A stretch of DNA of 37,103 bases from an uncultured Bacilli bacterium (lineage in GTDB: Bacteria; Bacillota_I; Bacilli_A; RF39; UBA660): the NCBI GenBank assembly GCA_910588025.1, contig CAJUQG010000011.1:1-37103 (forward strand), written 5' to 3'. Within the stretch, counting starts at the first letter, position 1. The number at the start of each line of letters is the position of its first letter. The translations under genes and the position numbers were made by a program. This document shows positions 16,995 to 24,478 of the stretch, piece after piece. The notes under the pieces were generated by a model that saw only the letters and a program-made list of their open reading frames with translations, ran no database searches and had not been told where the DNA came from.

Positions 16995-18023
16995 TTATTT
17001 GAAAATGTTAAATAATTTACTTCCTTTTTCCTCTTTTTCATCACCAATTCGTACAAACCCAAGTTTCACTAAAAACTCATCTAAAACCGCATGACGTTCT
17101 AATTTATCATCTAAATATGGAATATTAAAATAAACCTTACTACGAGATTCATATTCAAAATCCCTTACATCTTGATCATTTAAAACACTTCGATTTAAAA
17201 TAATCTTTTTATCTTTCAATTTTTCAAAAGCTCTTCTGTCTTTACGAATTAATTTATTTAACTTAATTAACCCTGGTTCAATTAAATAAACAACTTCATT
17301 GACAGCTCCAATCGAACCTTTCTCGTTTAAATCGACTAAAATAACCTCATGATTAGAATGACTCGCAATAAAAGCTGGTAAATCAGCACTCGTCGTATGA
17401 TACAATGTTTTATCATTTAAATACATAAAATCATTATCATCTACTTCTACGGCTATTACATCATATTTACTCGCTAATTGTTTTTTCATCAAATACGTAA
17501 GGGTCGTACTGCCCGCATGTTCTGTAATACTTTTAATTCCAATTACACGAGTAGCAAGTCTAGAAGTAGTTACAACACTACTACCACTACTTTCATTATT
17601 ATCATTAGTTGTAATCGGTAATGGCTCAAATGACCCCACATCATTTAATTGATGATACTGAGCAACATCTTTATAAGTATTTGGATTATCTACTAAGAAA
17701 CGTACTGCATCAATATTTCTTGTAAAATTATAAATTCCCATAGAAACAAGCTGTGATAAAAATTTTGGACTATTTACAATCTCTGAATCATCAAGTAACA
17801 AAATAATTTTACTCATATCCATATTTACTGATAATTCTTGTATCGTAGCAATATTTTGATAATCTTGAATTGCTGTGATATCTAAAATCATTTTATTATA
17901 ATAAAAATTACTAAAAGTAACGACAATTTCATCTACAGAAAAAACTCCTTGAATACTTTTAATAATATCAACATCTAATGTTGCTAATAAACTTTGATAC
18001 TTATTCGAAATAATAACGTTCAT
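16995..18023 (-). CDS. TadZ/CpaE-like protein with degenerate P-loop
   Basis: 342-aa cytoplasmic protein. The first 125 residues look like a receiver-type alpha/beta domain (IILLLDDSEIV around 73-83, MGIYNFTRN around 95-103), a linker follows (130-155), then a MinD/ParA-like domain starting RVIGIKSITEHAGSTTLTY. This is the layout of CpaE/TadZ, which places the Tad machine at its site. The P-loop reads TEHAGSTT where ParA/MinD proteins have KGGxGKT, so both lysines are gone and ATP hydrolysis is unlikely. VEVDDNDFMY and VILVDLNEKG correspond to the later ATPase strands. It follows the TadE/F-like genes and ends the Tad half of the block. Confidence 0.75.
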   Translation of the reverse strand: MNVIISNKYQSLLATLDVDIIKSIQGVFSVDEIVVTFSNFYYNKMILDITAIQDYQNIATIQELSVNMDMSKIILLLDDSEIVNSPKFLSQLVSMGIYNFTRNIDAVRFLVDNPNTYKDVAQYHQLNDVGSFEPLPITTNDNNESSGSSVVTTSRLATRVIGIKSITEHAGSTTLTYLMKKQLASKYDVIAVEVDDNDFMYLNDKTLYHTTSADLPAFIASHSNHEVILVDLNEKGSIGAVNEVVYLIEPGLIKLNKLIRKDRRAFEKLKDKKIILNRSVLNDQDVRDFEYESRSKVYFNIPYLDDKLERHAVLDEFLVKLGFVRIGDEKEEKGSKLFNIFK

Positions 18024-18037
18024 AAATAGTCCCCTTT

Positions 18038-18523
18038 CTAATCTACAGAATAATGAATATCATCATCTGGCCAATTAATATCAATGGTCTTTCCTGTTAC
18101 CCGAAAAGTAAAAATATCTCCTAGTAATGGCAAATTAAATTTAAAGAATGTTTCAATTTCATAACTAGCACGATCTTCAAAAGTCAAATTACTAGTATTT
18201 ACTTTCTTCACACAATAATAATATTTTGTTTTTTCATCGGCCTCTACTAACGTATTAGAATCTAAGCTAGTTGCTCCAAAACCCTCATTTTCACAAGTTC
18301 CTTTTGTTCCATAACTGTTATATTTTAAATAATTATTAATAATCGAAATACTACCATTCTCTCCACTATTCACGCCTTCATACTTTTCAATAATAGACAA
18401 TAGTTCATTTTTAATTTTATATGCCTTTGTATAATTAATGGACAAAGCCAAAAAAGCTACAAAGATTAAAATAAATACTATAACAAGTTGTAAAATCCAT
18501 GTTGACCCAATTGCTTGTCTCAT
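18038..18523 (-). CDS. TadE/F-like pseudopilin 2
   Basis: 161-aa protein: short N-terminus MRQAIGSTW, one membrane helix (about 9-30), then KAYKIKNELLSIIEKYEG and an exposed mixed alpha/beta domain with two cysteines. It is clearly paralogous to the next upstream gene: same leader, helix, KAY-K-E-L-I-E-Y segment and length. This is the layout of TadE/TadF minor pseudopilins. It is coupled to its neighbour: the ribosome site AGGTGATG includes the neighbour's stop codon. No prepilin peptidase cleavage site of the usual type is visible. Confidence 0.75.
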   Translation of the reverse strand: MRQAIGSTWILQLVIVFILIFVAFLALSINYTKAYKIKNELLSIIEKYEGVNSGENGSISIINNYLKYNSYGTKGTCENEGFGATSLDSNTLVEADEKTKYYYCVKKVNTSNLTFEDRASYEIETFFKFNLPLLGDIFTFRVTGKTIDINWPDDDIHYSVD

Positions 18524-18527
18524 TTCA

Positions 18528-19043
18528 TCACCTACTAATACTAAGTATTTTAGTATCTCCTTTTAAAGAAAACATAAACAAATCTTGAAAAATTGGCAAA
18601 TCAAGTTGATAAAAAACCACAACTCGATAATAAGACATCGAAGGAAGTTCTTGAACAACTTGATTGGTATTCTCTTTACTTCCTACATCCACTTTAGCAA
18701 TACATAAAGTAGGATTCGTACTATCAAACTTTCCTTCTCGATTATATCCAACATAATGCCCCACAACATTATGGTCAGCATCCGTTAAATCACTTGGACA
18801 TTTACCCGTTGTACGATAAGAATTCACTTGCATATTATTCACAATTTCTAACAAAGCCATGTCTTCCCCATTGATATCTTGACTTAAATCAATTCCATTA
18901 TAACGTTCAATAATCTCTAAAATTTCACTTTTCACATTATATGCTTTGGAATGATTAATAGAAAGACACATGTATCCTGTAAAAAGCAAAATGAAAACGA
19001 TAACAATTTGAAATAACCACGTTCCACCAATTGCTTCTCTCAC
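18528..19043 (-). CDS. TadE/F-like pseudopilin 1
   Basis: 171-aa protein with a GTG start (AGGTGA upstream). Leader MREAIGGTW, membrane helix (about 9-30), then KAYNVKSEILEIIERYNG and an exposed domain. Its C-terminal part includes YYRVVVFYQLDLPIFQDLF, which matches YEIETFFKFNLPLLGDIF in the paralogue, so the two are tandem duplicates with diverged middles. Probably a minor Tad-pilus or initiation-complex subunit. Confidence 0.75.
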   Translation of the reverse strand: MREAIGGTWLFQIVIVFILLFTGYMCLSINHSKAYNVKSEILEIIERYNGIDLSQDINGEDMALLEIVNNMQVNSYRTTGKCPSDLTDADHNVVGHYVGYNREGKFDSTNPTLCIAKVDVGSKENTNQVVQELPSMSYYRVVVFYQLDLPIFQDLFMFSLKGDTKILSISR

Positions 19044-19062
19044 GGATAATCACCTACCTCTT

Positions 19063-19302
19063 TTAACCTTTCCAAACGCATGTAAAGTTCGCTGTTTTAT
19101 TTCCTTTACGATCGACATAATAGCAATCTACTGTGCCATCACTATTTTTTTCACTAGCACATATTGCATCACTGCACCTCGTATTACTTGCCATATTATT
19201 TTTAATTGCTGGCCATATGATGGTAAAGAAAAAAACTCCTAAAGCTGCTACAACTGTGACAACAAATACCGTCATATTTAATTCTCCAGAAGCTTCTTTC
19301 AT
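19063..19302 (-). CDS. Flp-like small pilin 2
   Basis: 79-aa protein: leader MKEASGELNMTV, membrane helix (about 10-32), then a short exposed C-terminal part with four cysteines. It is paralogous to the gene just upstream (MKEATGELNMTV, shared WP-IK after the helix and NT-C after that). Size and layout (short leader, N-terminal helix, small tail) resemble Flp pilins of Tad systems, though the G|xxxxE prepilin cleavage pattern is not met. It is 16 bases downstream of its paralogue and probably co-transcribed. Confidence 0.75.
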   Translation of the reverse strand: MKEASGELNMTVFVVTVVAALGVFFFTIIWPAIKNNMASNTRCSDAICASEKNSDGTVDCYYVDRKGNKTANFTCVWKG

Positions 19303-19318
19303 GTTACCCTCCTATTTC

Positions 19319-19561
19319 TTAGTTTTGGAATTTACATTTACCAGTCCATTCTGTACCATCGTCTTTGGTAGCTGTACACTCACATTCTTGTTGAGTTCCT
19401 TTAGTTGTACAATTACCACACTGAGCCATAGCACAATAAGTATTTGCTTCAATACTTGCCTTAATACCTGGCCAAACAAATGCGTAAAAGAATGCTGCTA
19501 CTGCTGCAATTGCTACAACTGTAACAACTGTCATATTTAATTCTCCTGTTGCTTCTTTCAT
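19319..19561 (-). CDS. Flp-like small pilin 1 (candidate major Tad subunit)
   Basis: 80-aa protein: leader MKEATGELNMTV, membrane helix rich in Val/Ala (about 10-30), WPGIKASIEANTYC, then a tail with six cysteines. It is preceded by a near-consensus promoter and a strong AAAGGAGG ribosome site, so it can be expressed above the assembly genes, as expected for the main fibre subunit. Six cysteines in about 40 exposed residues suggest disulfide-stapled tails. The classical prepilin motif is absent: Glu directly follows the Gly (TGEL), and no prepilin peptidase gene is in the window, so processing is uncertain. Confidence 0.78.
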   Translation of the reverse strand: MKEATGELNMTVVTVVAIAAVAAFFYAFVWPGIKASIEANTYCAMAQCGNCTTKGTQQECECTATKDDGTEWTGKCKFQN

Positions 19562-19592
19562 TTATTTGAATTCCTCCTTTACTCTAATATTT

Positions 19593-19621
19593 ATTATACC
19601 TAGAATCATAAAAAATATCAA
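19593..19621 (-). promoter_or_regulatory. Strong sigma-A promoter of the Flp-like pilin pair
   Basis: Minus strand TTGATA, 17-base spacer, TATAAT, about 32 bases before the 19561 start codon, in the gap after the TadC-like gene. Confidence 0.88.
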
Positions 19622-19629
19622 TTATTATC

Positions 19630-20418
19630 CTACATATTCATAAGCATTAACACCGCTAAGACAAGTAAAACCATAACGCCTAGTCCGGTAGCAATTAACA
19701 TATGCATGGTTTTTCCTTCCATTTTCTCTAATCGTTCGCGATATTTTATTTCGCGAGCTTTCTGTTGTAAATTAGAAATCGTTTTCGAAAAAGCGAGTAA
19801 TTGTTCTTGCTTATGTTCTTGACGTCCAAGACTCAAACGATATAACAAACGCATCATTCGCATCGAATCTCGAACGGGATACATTTTAGCAAAATTCATA
19901 TAAGGATCGATTCGATCATTACCTGCATTTATTTCATTGATTAATTCTTGTAACCCTTCCCGAAAGATAGCTGGAGCATCATCAATTGATTTTCCAAGTG
20001 CTACGGGCACCGTATAATGTTGAATCAAAATTTCTAAACTTTTCAAATAATGAGGTAACATCGCATCAATTTCATGTAAATGAGTCTTGTAATACTTTTT
20101 TAAATTAGAATAATCCATTTTAAATACCAAGTATCCACCAATAAGAGACATAATAATGGTAATATATGATAAATTACTTAAAAAAACAAAAACTAAAATT
20201 AAAATTGTCAACAAACCATTACGAATTCGTTTATTAAATAGAAAATCTGGATTGACACTATCTCCATATTTTGCTTTAACATAAAAGTCCCAATCACTTT
20301 CTTTCATGCGACGAAAATAAGCTTCATTATCGGCCACAAAACGATTGGTACTAATTCGTCCTGTATAATTAAACAAAAAGAATATAATGATTCCTAACGC
20401 TAATATTTCTAAATACAT
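19630..20418 (-). CDS. TadC-like platform protein (T2SSF domain)
   Basis: 262-aa membrane protein. Helices lie at the N-terminus (about 2-18), around 68-100 and at the C-terminus (236-259). Between them is a T2SSF-type cytoplasmic helical bundle (HYLKSLEILIQHYTVPVALG and a long Arg/Lys/Glu-rich helix REIKYRERLEKMEGKT). It pairs with the TadB-like gene, whose stop lies one base upstream. I start at 20418 because GGGGGT precedes that ATG at the right distance; longer in-frame starts (to 20460) would overlap TadB. It should form the inner-membrane platform driven by the CpaF-like ATPase. Confidence 0.88.
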   Translation of the reverse strand: MYLEILALGIIIFFLFNYTGRISTNRFVADNEAYFRRMKESDWDFYVKAKYGDSVNPDFLFNKRIRNGLLTILILVFVFLSNLSYITIIMSLIGGYLVFKMDYSNLKKYYKTHLHEIDAMLPHYLKSLEILIQHYTVPVALGKSIDDAPAIFREGLQELINEINAGNDRIDPYMNFAKMYPVRDSMRMMRLLYRLSLGRQEHKQEQLLAFSKTISNLQQKAREIKYRERLEKMEGKTMHMLIATGLGVMVLLVLAVLMLMNM

Positions 20419-20419
20419 C

Positions 20420-21313
20420 TTATTCAACCCCCACATCTTCATAATAGAATTTTTCACCACTAATTAAAAAATAACTGTTAACAATGATGATTAAATGTAA
20501 AATAAGTTGAACATACCACATATCAAGCATTTCAATATAACTATCTGTACCAAGTAAAAATTGCATCGCCATAACAAGCAAAAATAACGCTAAACCAAAC
20601 GTAATAAAACGACGGTGAAAATCAGCACGATCAATTTGATCACGATAAACACCTTCTACCAAAGCATCGATATCCATCGACATATTTTCTAATGCCTCAC
20701 CAGAATCTTTAGCACCCTCTTTGGTAATTTGTAAGAAAAGTTGATTCATATTCTTAACCATATAATAAGGATATTTACCATTCATATACTCTATGGACTC
20801 ATCAATCGTTCCATTTTGATAAGACATATCAATCATCGTTTTCACATCGGTTAAAACAGGATCCTCTAAAATTCCGGAATCCCGCACACCTTCCAAAGAC
20901 TTTACAAAACTTTGAGTCGTATTAAATTCCATAATAACATTTGTCGTATAAATTTGAACTTGTTCAAAAATAAATTCACTATAAGCTTTTTTACACCGCA
21001 AATAAGCCAAATAAGGAATGAACGCAATCGCAATACACGCATATAATATTGCAATCAAAATATTATAAAAATACAAATAAGAAATTCCACCAGCTGCTGC
21101 TGCAAAAATAACAATCTGCGTAGCATATTGCTTTGGTGTATATTCTTGCCCTAATTCCTTAGATTTCGCCCGTACTTCTTTAAAACTATAAGGAGCATAT
21201 TTATTATAAGCATTGGATACTTGAGAAATGAAAAAACGATAAACATTTTCTCCATTATTCATCCGATACGTTATAACAAAAACGGCAATCACAATTAGAA
21301 GGATTAATTCCAT
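20420..21313 (-). CDS. TadB-like platform protein (T2SSF domain)
   Basis: 297-aa membrane protein: N-terminal helix (2-15), a helix pair around 67-105, a T2SSF helical bundle (about 110-215, with QVQIYTTNVIMEFNTTQSF and KEGAKDSGEALENMSMD) and a helix pair near 230-285. Topology and the adjacent TadC-like gene identify it as the TadB partner. It lies 18 bases downstream of the CpaF-like ATPase gene, in the standard CpaF-TadB-TadC order. Confidence 0.88.
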   Translation of the reverse strand: MELILLIVIAVFVITYRMNNGENVYRFFISQVSNAYNKYAPYSFKEVRAKSKELGQEYTPKQYATQIVIFAAAAGGISYLYFYNILIAILYACIAIAFIPYLAYLRCKKAYSEFIFEQVQIYTTNVIMEFNTTQSFVKSLEGVRDSGILEDPVLTDVKTMIDMSYQNGTIDESIEYMNGKYPYYMVKNMNQLFLQITKEGAKDSGEALENMSMDIDALVEGVYRDQIDRADFHRRFITFGLALFLLVMAMQFLLGTDSYIEMLDMWYVQLILHLIIIVNSYFLISGEKFYYEDVGVE

Positions 21314-21331
21314 AAACTAGTACCTCTTTTC

Positions 21332-22435
21332 TTACAATGTTTCCATTGCACTATTTTGCGTGTCCCCCTCACTGCTTTCATCAAAATGGAAAATATCTTC
21401 TGGTAAATCTACTCCCTGAATACCTAAATAATCTCTTAAATGTTTCGTAGGATTATTCATCACCAATTCTCCAGTTAAATTTTTACGGAAAATAATATTT
21501 ACTTGTGGTTTATTTTCCTCATCGACATAAAACTCACAAATCTCCATAATTTCCCTTTGAAAACGTCCAAGTTCTTTACTCAAATAACCTTTGACATAAA
21601 TTCCTATCTGTACGTACCGATGAATCGTTGTTAAAAACTGATCTACATCTAAATTACTTTCAAGCAAACTAAACATACGAAGTGGAATTAAACTTGCTTT
21701 ATCACTATGAATCGTTGAAATAATATGGTGTCCAGAAGAAATTGAGTTTCTTACAGCTGTAACTGCTTCCGCACTACGAACCTCAGATAACAAAATCCAA
21801 ATAGGATTCTGTCTCATACAAGTAACCAACACATCACTATAACTAGCAATATTATTTGTTTTCATCGCTACAATATCACGATGAGGAAATATCTTATCTA
21901 AGTGTAACTCTAAAGTATCCTCAATCGTAATAATTTTTTCATTTTCTTTCGTTCGACTTGCCAAATATTTTACAAGTTCCGTCTTACCAGAACCAGTCTC
22001 TCCACTAACAATAATATTAGCATGTCCTTGTACACAAGCCATTAAAAAATCATGTAAATCTTCAGAAACATATTTTTCATCTAATAATTTTTGCTTATTC
22101 AAACGAATCTTAGCTGGCGTTTTACGAATTACACAAGCGATACCATTCGTGGCAATCGATTCATGAATAAAATTAAGACGTAACTCAGCGCTTTCTGCAT
22201 CTAAAAAAGGATGAGCCATATTAAACGTTTTTCCCATGACATTAGCACATTGAAAAGCTAACTTTTCCATCAAAGCGTTATTAATATCAGGTCTCTCGAC
22301 TTGATAAACACCCTTATCCAAAGTTTTTAACCAAACTTGGCCATTATTACTATAAGAAATATCGGTAACATTATCTTCACGTAAATAATCGTTTAAGGCA
22401 CCAAAATCAAGTTGGGAAAATATTGCGTCATTCAT
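21332..22435 (-). CDS. CpaF/TadA-type secretion ATPase
   Basis: 367-aa hexameric-type ATPase of the T2SSE/VirB11 superfamily. Walker A is GETGSGKT (145-152), the Asp box is TIEDTLEL (170-177), the Walker B-like region is ILLSEVR (214-220; the usual Gly before Glu is Ser), and the His box is SGHHIISTIHSD (234-245). An N-terminal domain (1-110) precedes the motor, as in CpaF. It would drive the TadB/TadC platform. Since Gram-positive T4SS normally lack a VirB11 ATPase, this protein could also serve the T4SS half; that is inference. An acidic C-terminal end follows the motor domain. Confidence 0.92.
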   Translation of the reverse strand: MNDAIFSQLDFGALNDYLREDNVTDISYSNNGQVWLKTLDKGVYQVERPDINNALMEKLAFQCANVMGKTFNMAHPFLDAESAELRLNFIHESIATNGIACVIRKTPAKIRLNKQKLLDEKYVSEDLHDFLMACVQGHANIIVSGETGSGKTELVKYLASRTKENEKIITIEDTLELHLDKIFPHRDIVAMKTNNIASYSDVLVTCMRQNPIWILLSEVRSAEAVTAVRNSISSGHHIISTIHSDKASLIPLRMFSLLESNLDVDQFLTTIHRYVQIGIYVKGYLSKELGRFQREIMEICEFYVDEENKPQVNIIFRKNLTGELVMNNPTKHLRDYLGIQGVDLPEDIFHFDESSEGDTQNSAMETL

Positions 22436-22452
22436 AGTCTCATCCCTCTTTC

Positions 22453-23304
22453 TTATTCGTGATCTTCTTCCTCTTCATCATCATAATCAAGACCAGAATC
22501 TAAATTTGGATCATTTAATTGGTCATCTGGAATTGCCACTGATTTCGATAAAATAAAATCTTTAATATAAGTACTAGAAACTCTTGTTTCTCCTGGATTA
22601 GAAGTATAAGAAGCATTTCTTGGTACTGGGATAATTTCCACACTACTTCCAGAAATATAATTTGCTTTTTTAAGTAAACTAAACATTTCATCTGGAACTG
22701 CGAAAACTAACACCGCTGGCACCCTTGCTTCCATAGATGTTTCAAACACATGTTGTCCTTGTTGATCACGAACATCTAATACTTCAATACTTTCAATTAA
22801 TTTACCAAAAATAATTCTTCGAGACTCATCCAATCCTTTAAAATATAAATCAATATAATTTCCTGGATAAATCGAATTACCATAAGTTGAATTAATATCC
22901 ACATCCAAATAAATGACTGTATATCCGTCTGGAATATTACTAATTGCAAAATCTGGTGTAGATGCTTTATCCGTAATTTGTTCCGCGTAGAAAAAGCCAT
23001 TTTGAGGTATCATATTACCATACTGCACTTGTTTTCCTTGAAGTTGTGAAGCACTTAAAATCATATTTTTACTTTTTCTTACAACATCACGAGATACCTC
23101 CATATAACCAATATCATCTGATGTAATTTCATGTCGCGAAGTCAAAGCCACTTTTGCATAGGGCACTGTTACAGGGTCAGTTGCTTGTTTTACGCGCCAA
23201 TTATAACCAATATATAAAACCAAAATTCCCACGATAACTCCAATAATCGTAACTGTATTTTTATTACTTAAAAACCTTTTTAGAGTTGTCATAATATTTC
23301 CCAT
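22453..23304 (-). CDS. CpaB/RcpC-like SAF-domain protein
   Basis: 283-aa protein: membrane helix (about 15-35) followed by an extracytoplasmic SAF domain (YAKVALTSRHEITSDDIGYME, about 48-115) and a second beta-rich domain (about 120-235, with GYTVIYLDVDINSTYG), ending in a strongly acidic tail (DYDDEEEEDHE). This is the CpaB/RcpC layout of Tad systems. The ATG at 23304 is chosen because AAGGAGG lies 7 bases upstream; an ATG two codons earlier is too close to that site. In Gram-negative Tad systems RcpC works with the outer-membrane secretin; here no secretin is present, so it may act in or under the wall. Confidence 0.82.
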   Translation of the reverse strand: MGNIMTTLKRFLSNKNTVTIIGVIVGILVLYIGYNWRVKQATDPVTVPYAKVALTSRHEITSDDIGYMEVSRDVVRKSKNMILSASQLQGKQVQYGNMIPQNGFFYAEQITDKASTPDFAISNIPDGYTVIYLDVDINSTYGNSIYPGNYIDLYFKGLDESRRIIFGKLIESIEVLDVRDQQGQHVFETSMEARVPAVLVFAVPDEMFSLLKKANYISGSSVEIIPVPRNASYTSNPGETRVSSTYIKDFILSKSVAIPDDQLNDPNLDSGLDYDDEEEEDHE

Positions 23305-23323
23305 TTTCATTCCTCCTTAAAAA

Positions 23324-24463
23324 TTATAATTTTCTCTCTATCTTTTTTGGTAAACCGCCATAAACTTGATAACAAAGGTCCTCAAATCGAGCCGTTTCAA
23401 ATTTATTAAAGTCACTTTCATATCTAGAAGAATAAAGACCAAAAGCTAAATCAAAAAATTGATCTTCTGGAATCAAAGTACAAATTCCATAAACAGCAAA
23501 TTCACCAGCACCATAACCATATTTACAGGTGTAAAACTCATCAAAATAACCAATAGAATTTACAAAACCACGAATACGCGATTTGATAACATTATCTGGA
23601 ACATTAGAAACACTATCTTCCTCATCATCCATATCATCATATCCATCATCTTCACCATTACCCCAAATACCATTACTTGTATCGTTATCATAATCAAGAC
23701 CAGAAGAAGCCCAAGAAAAAGCTTTTCCTGTATTTAAAATAAATTGATTGGATTCTTGTGAATTAAACGACACATTATAATGACTTTGCCAATCAGATAA
23801 TAACTCATTACGGAATCGATCTGGATTATTTTTATATTCTGATTTAATAGCATTTGATTCATAGTATTTATCTTGAAACCAACTTTCAGATACTACATTA
23901 CTAATCGTACTAGAACTAGGAACTTTAGAAGAACTTCCACTACCAGACGAATCAGGTGTCACAATCGTTCCAGAATCACCATGTAATCCTAATCCCTTAC
24001 TAGTACTTACCGTTTCTGGCGCTTTAATACTACTATTATTTTCTCTTCCCGTCGAACCAGCAGTTCCACTTGTTTCTAATACAGAATCAACTTTATTTAC
24101 AATATCAAAACTAGTAGCATCCCCCATTACAGAGAACGTACCACTCTTCGTTGTAACTTTTACAGAAACTTTAGGAGGAGCTTCATATAAATCATAAAAA
24201 TCAATCGTATAAGTATTTAATGAAACATTTTCAGCAAATCTTCTTAAAAAATTCTCTACAAACTTTTCGCGATTAATTTTAAGTTCTTGATACTGACGAT
24301 AATAAGAATAATCTATCGCATCAATCATCGCAGCTTCGGTTACATCTTTAATCATATAATAATCTTGCGTATTAGTAGTTGTTACACTAGAAATTAGCAT
24401 CATAATAATGATAACAAATATTCCAAGAACTATAATCCAGTAACCCCAAAACGATTCTTTCAT
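23324..24463 (-). CDS. Single-helix pseudopilin-like protein with large ectodomain
   Basis: 379-aa protein: leader MKESFWGYW, membrane helix (about 9-28), then a segment DYYMIKDVTEAAMIDAIDY reminiscent of the region after the helix in TadE/TadG proteins. An exposed domain (45-125), a Ser/Gly/Thr-rich linker (about 130-195), a second domain and an acidic Asp/Glu stretch follow. The leader resembles those of the four small pilin/pseudopilin genes downstream (M-K/R-E/Q-A/S-x-G or W). It has AAAGGAGG upstream and sits before CpaB. I do not recognise the ectodomain. Likely a minor Tad-type structural subunit. Confidence 0.7.
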   Translation of the reverse strand: MKESFWGYWIIVLGIFVIIIMMLISSVTTTNTQDYYMIKDVTEAAMIDAIDYSYYRQYQELKINREKFVENFLRRFAENVSLNTYTIDFYDLYEAPPKVSVKVTTKSGTFSVMGDATSFDIVNKVDSVLETSGTAGSTGRENNSSIKAPETVSTSKGLGLHGDSGTIVTPDSSGSGSSSKVPSSSTISNVVSESWFQDKYYESNAIKSEYKNNPDRFRNELLSDWQSHYNVSFNSQESNQFILNTGKAFSWASSGLDYDNDTSNGIWGNGEDDGYDDMDDEEDSVSNVPDNVIKSRIRGFVNSIGYFDEFYTCKYGYGAGEFAVYGICTLIPEDQFFDLAFGLYSSRYESDFNKFETARFEDLCYQVYGGLPKKIERKL

Positions 24464-24478
24464 ATGTGGTCCTCCTTT

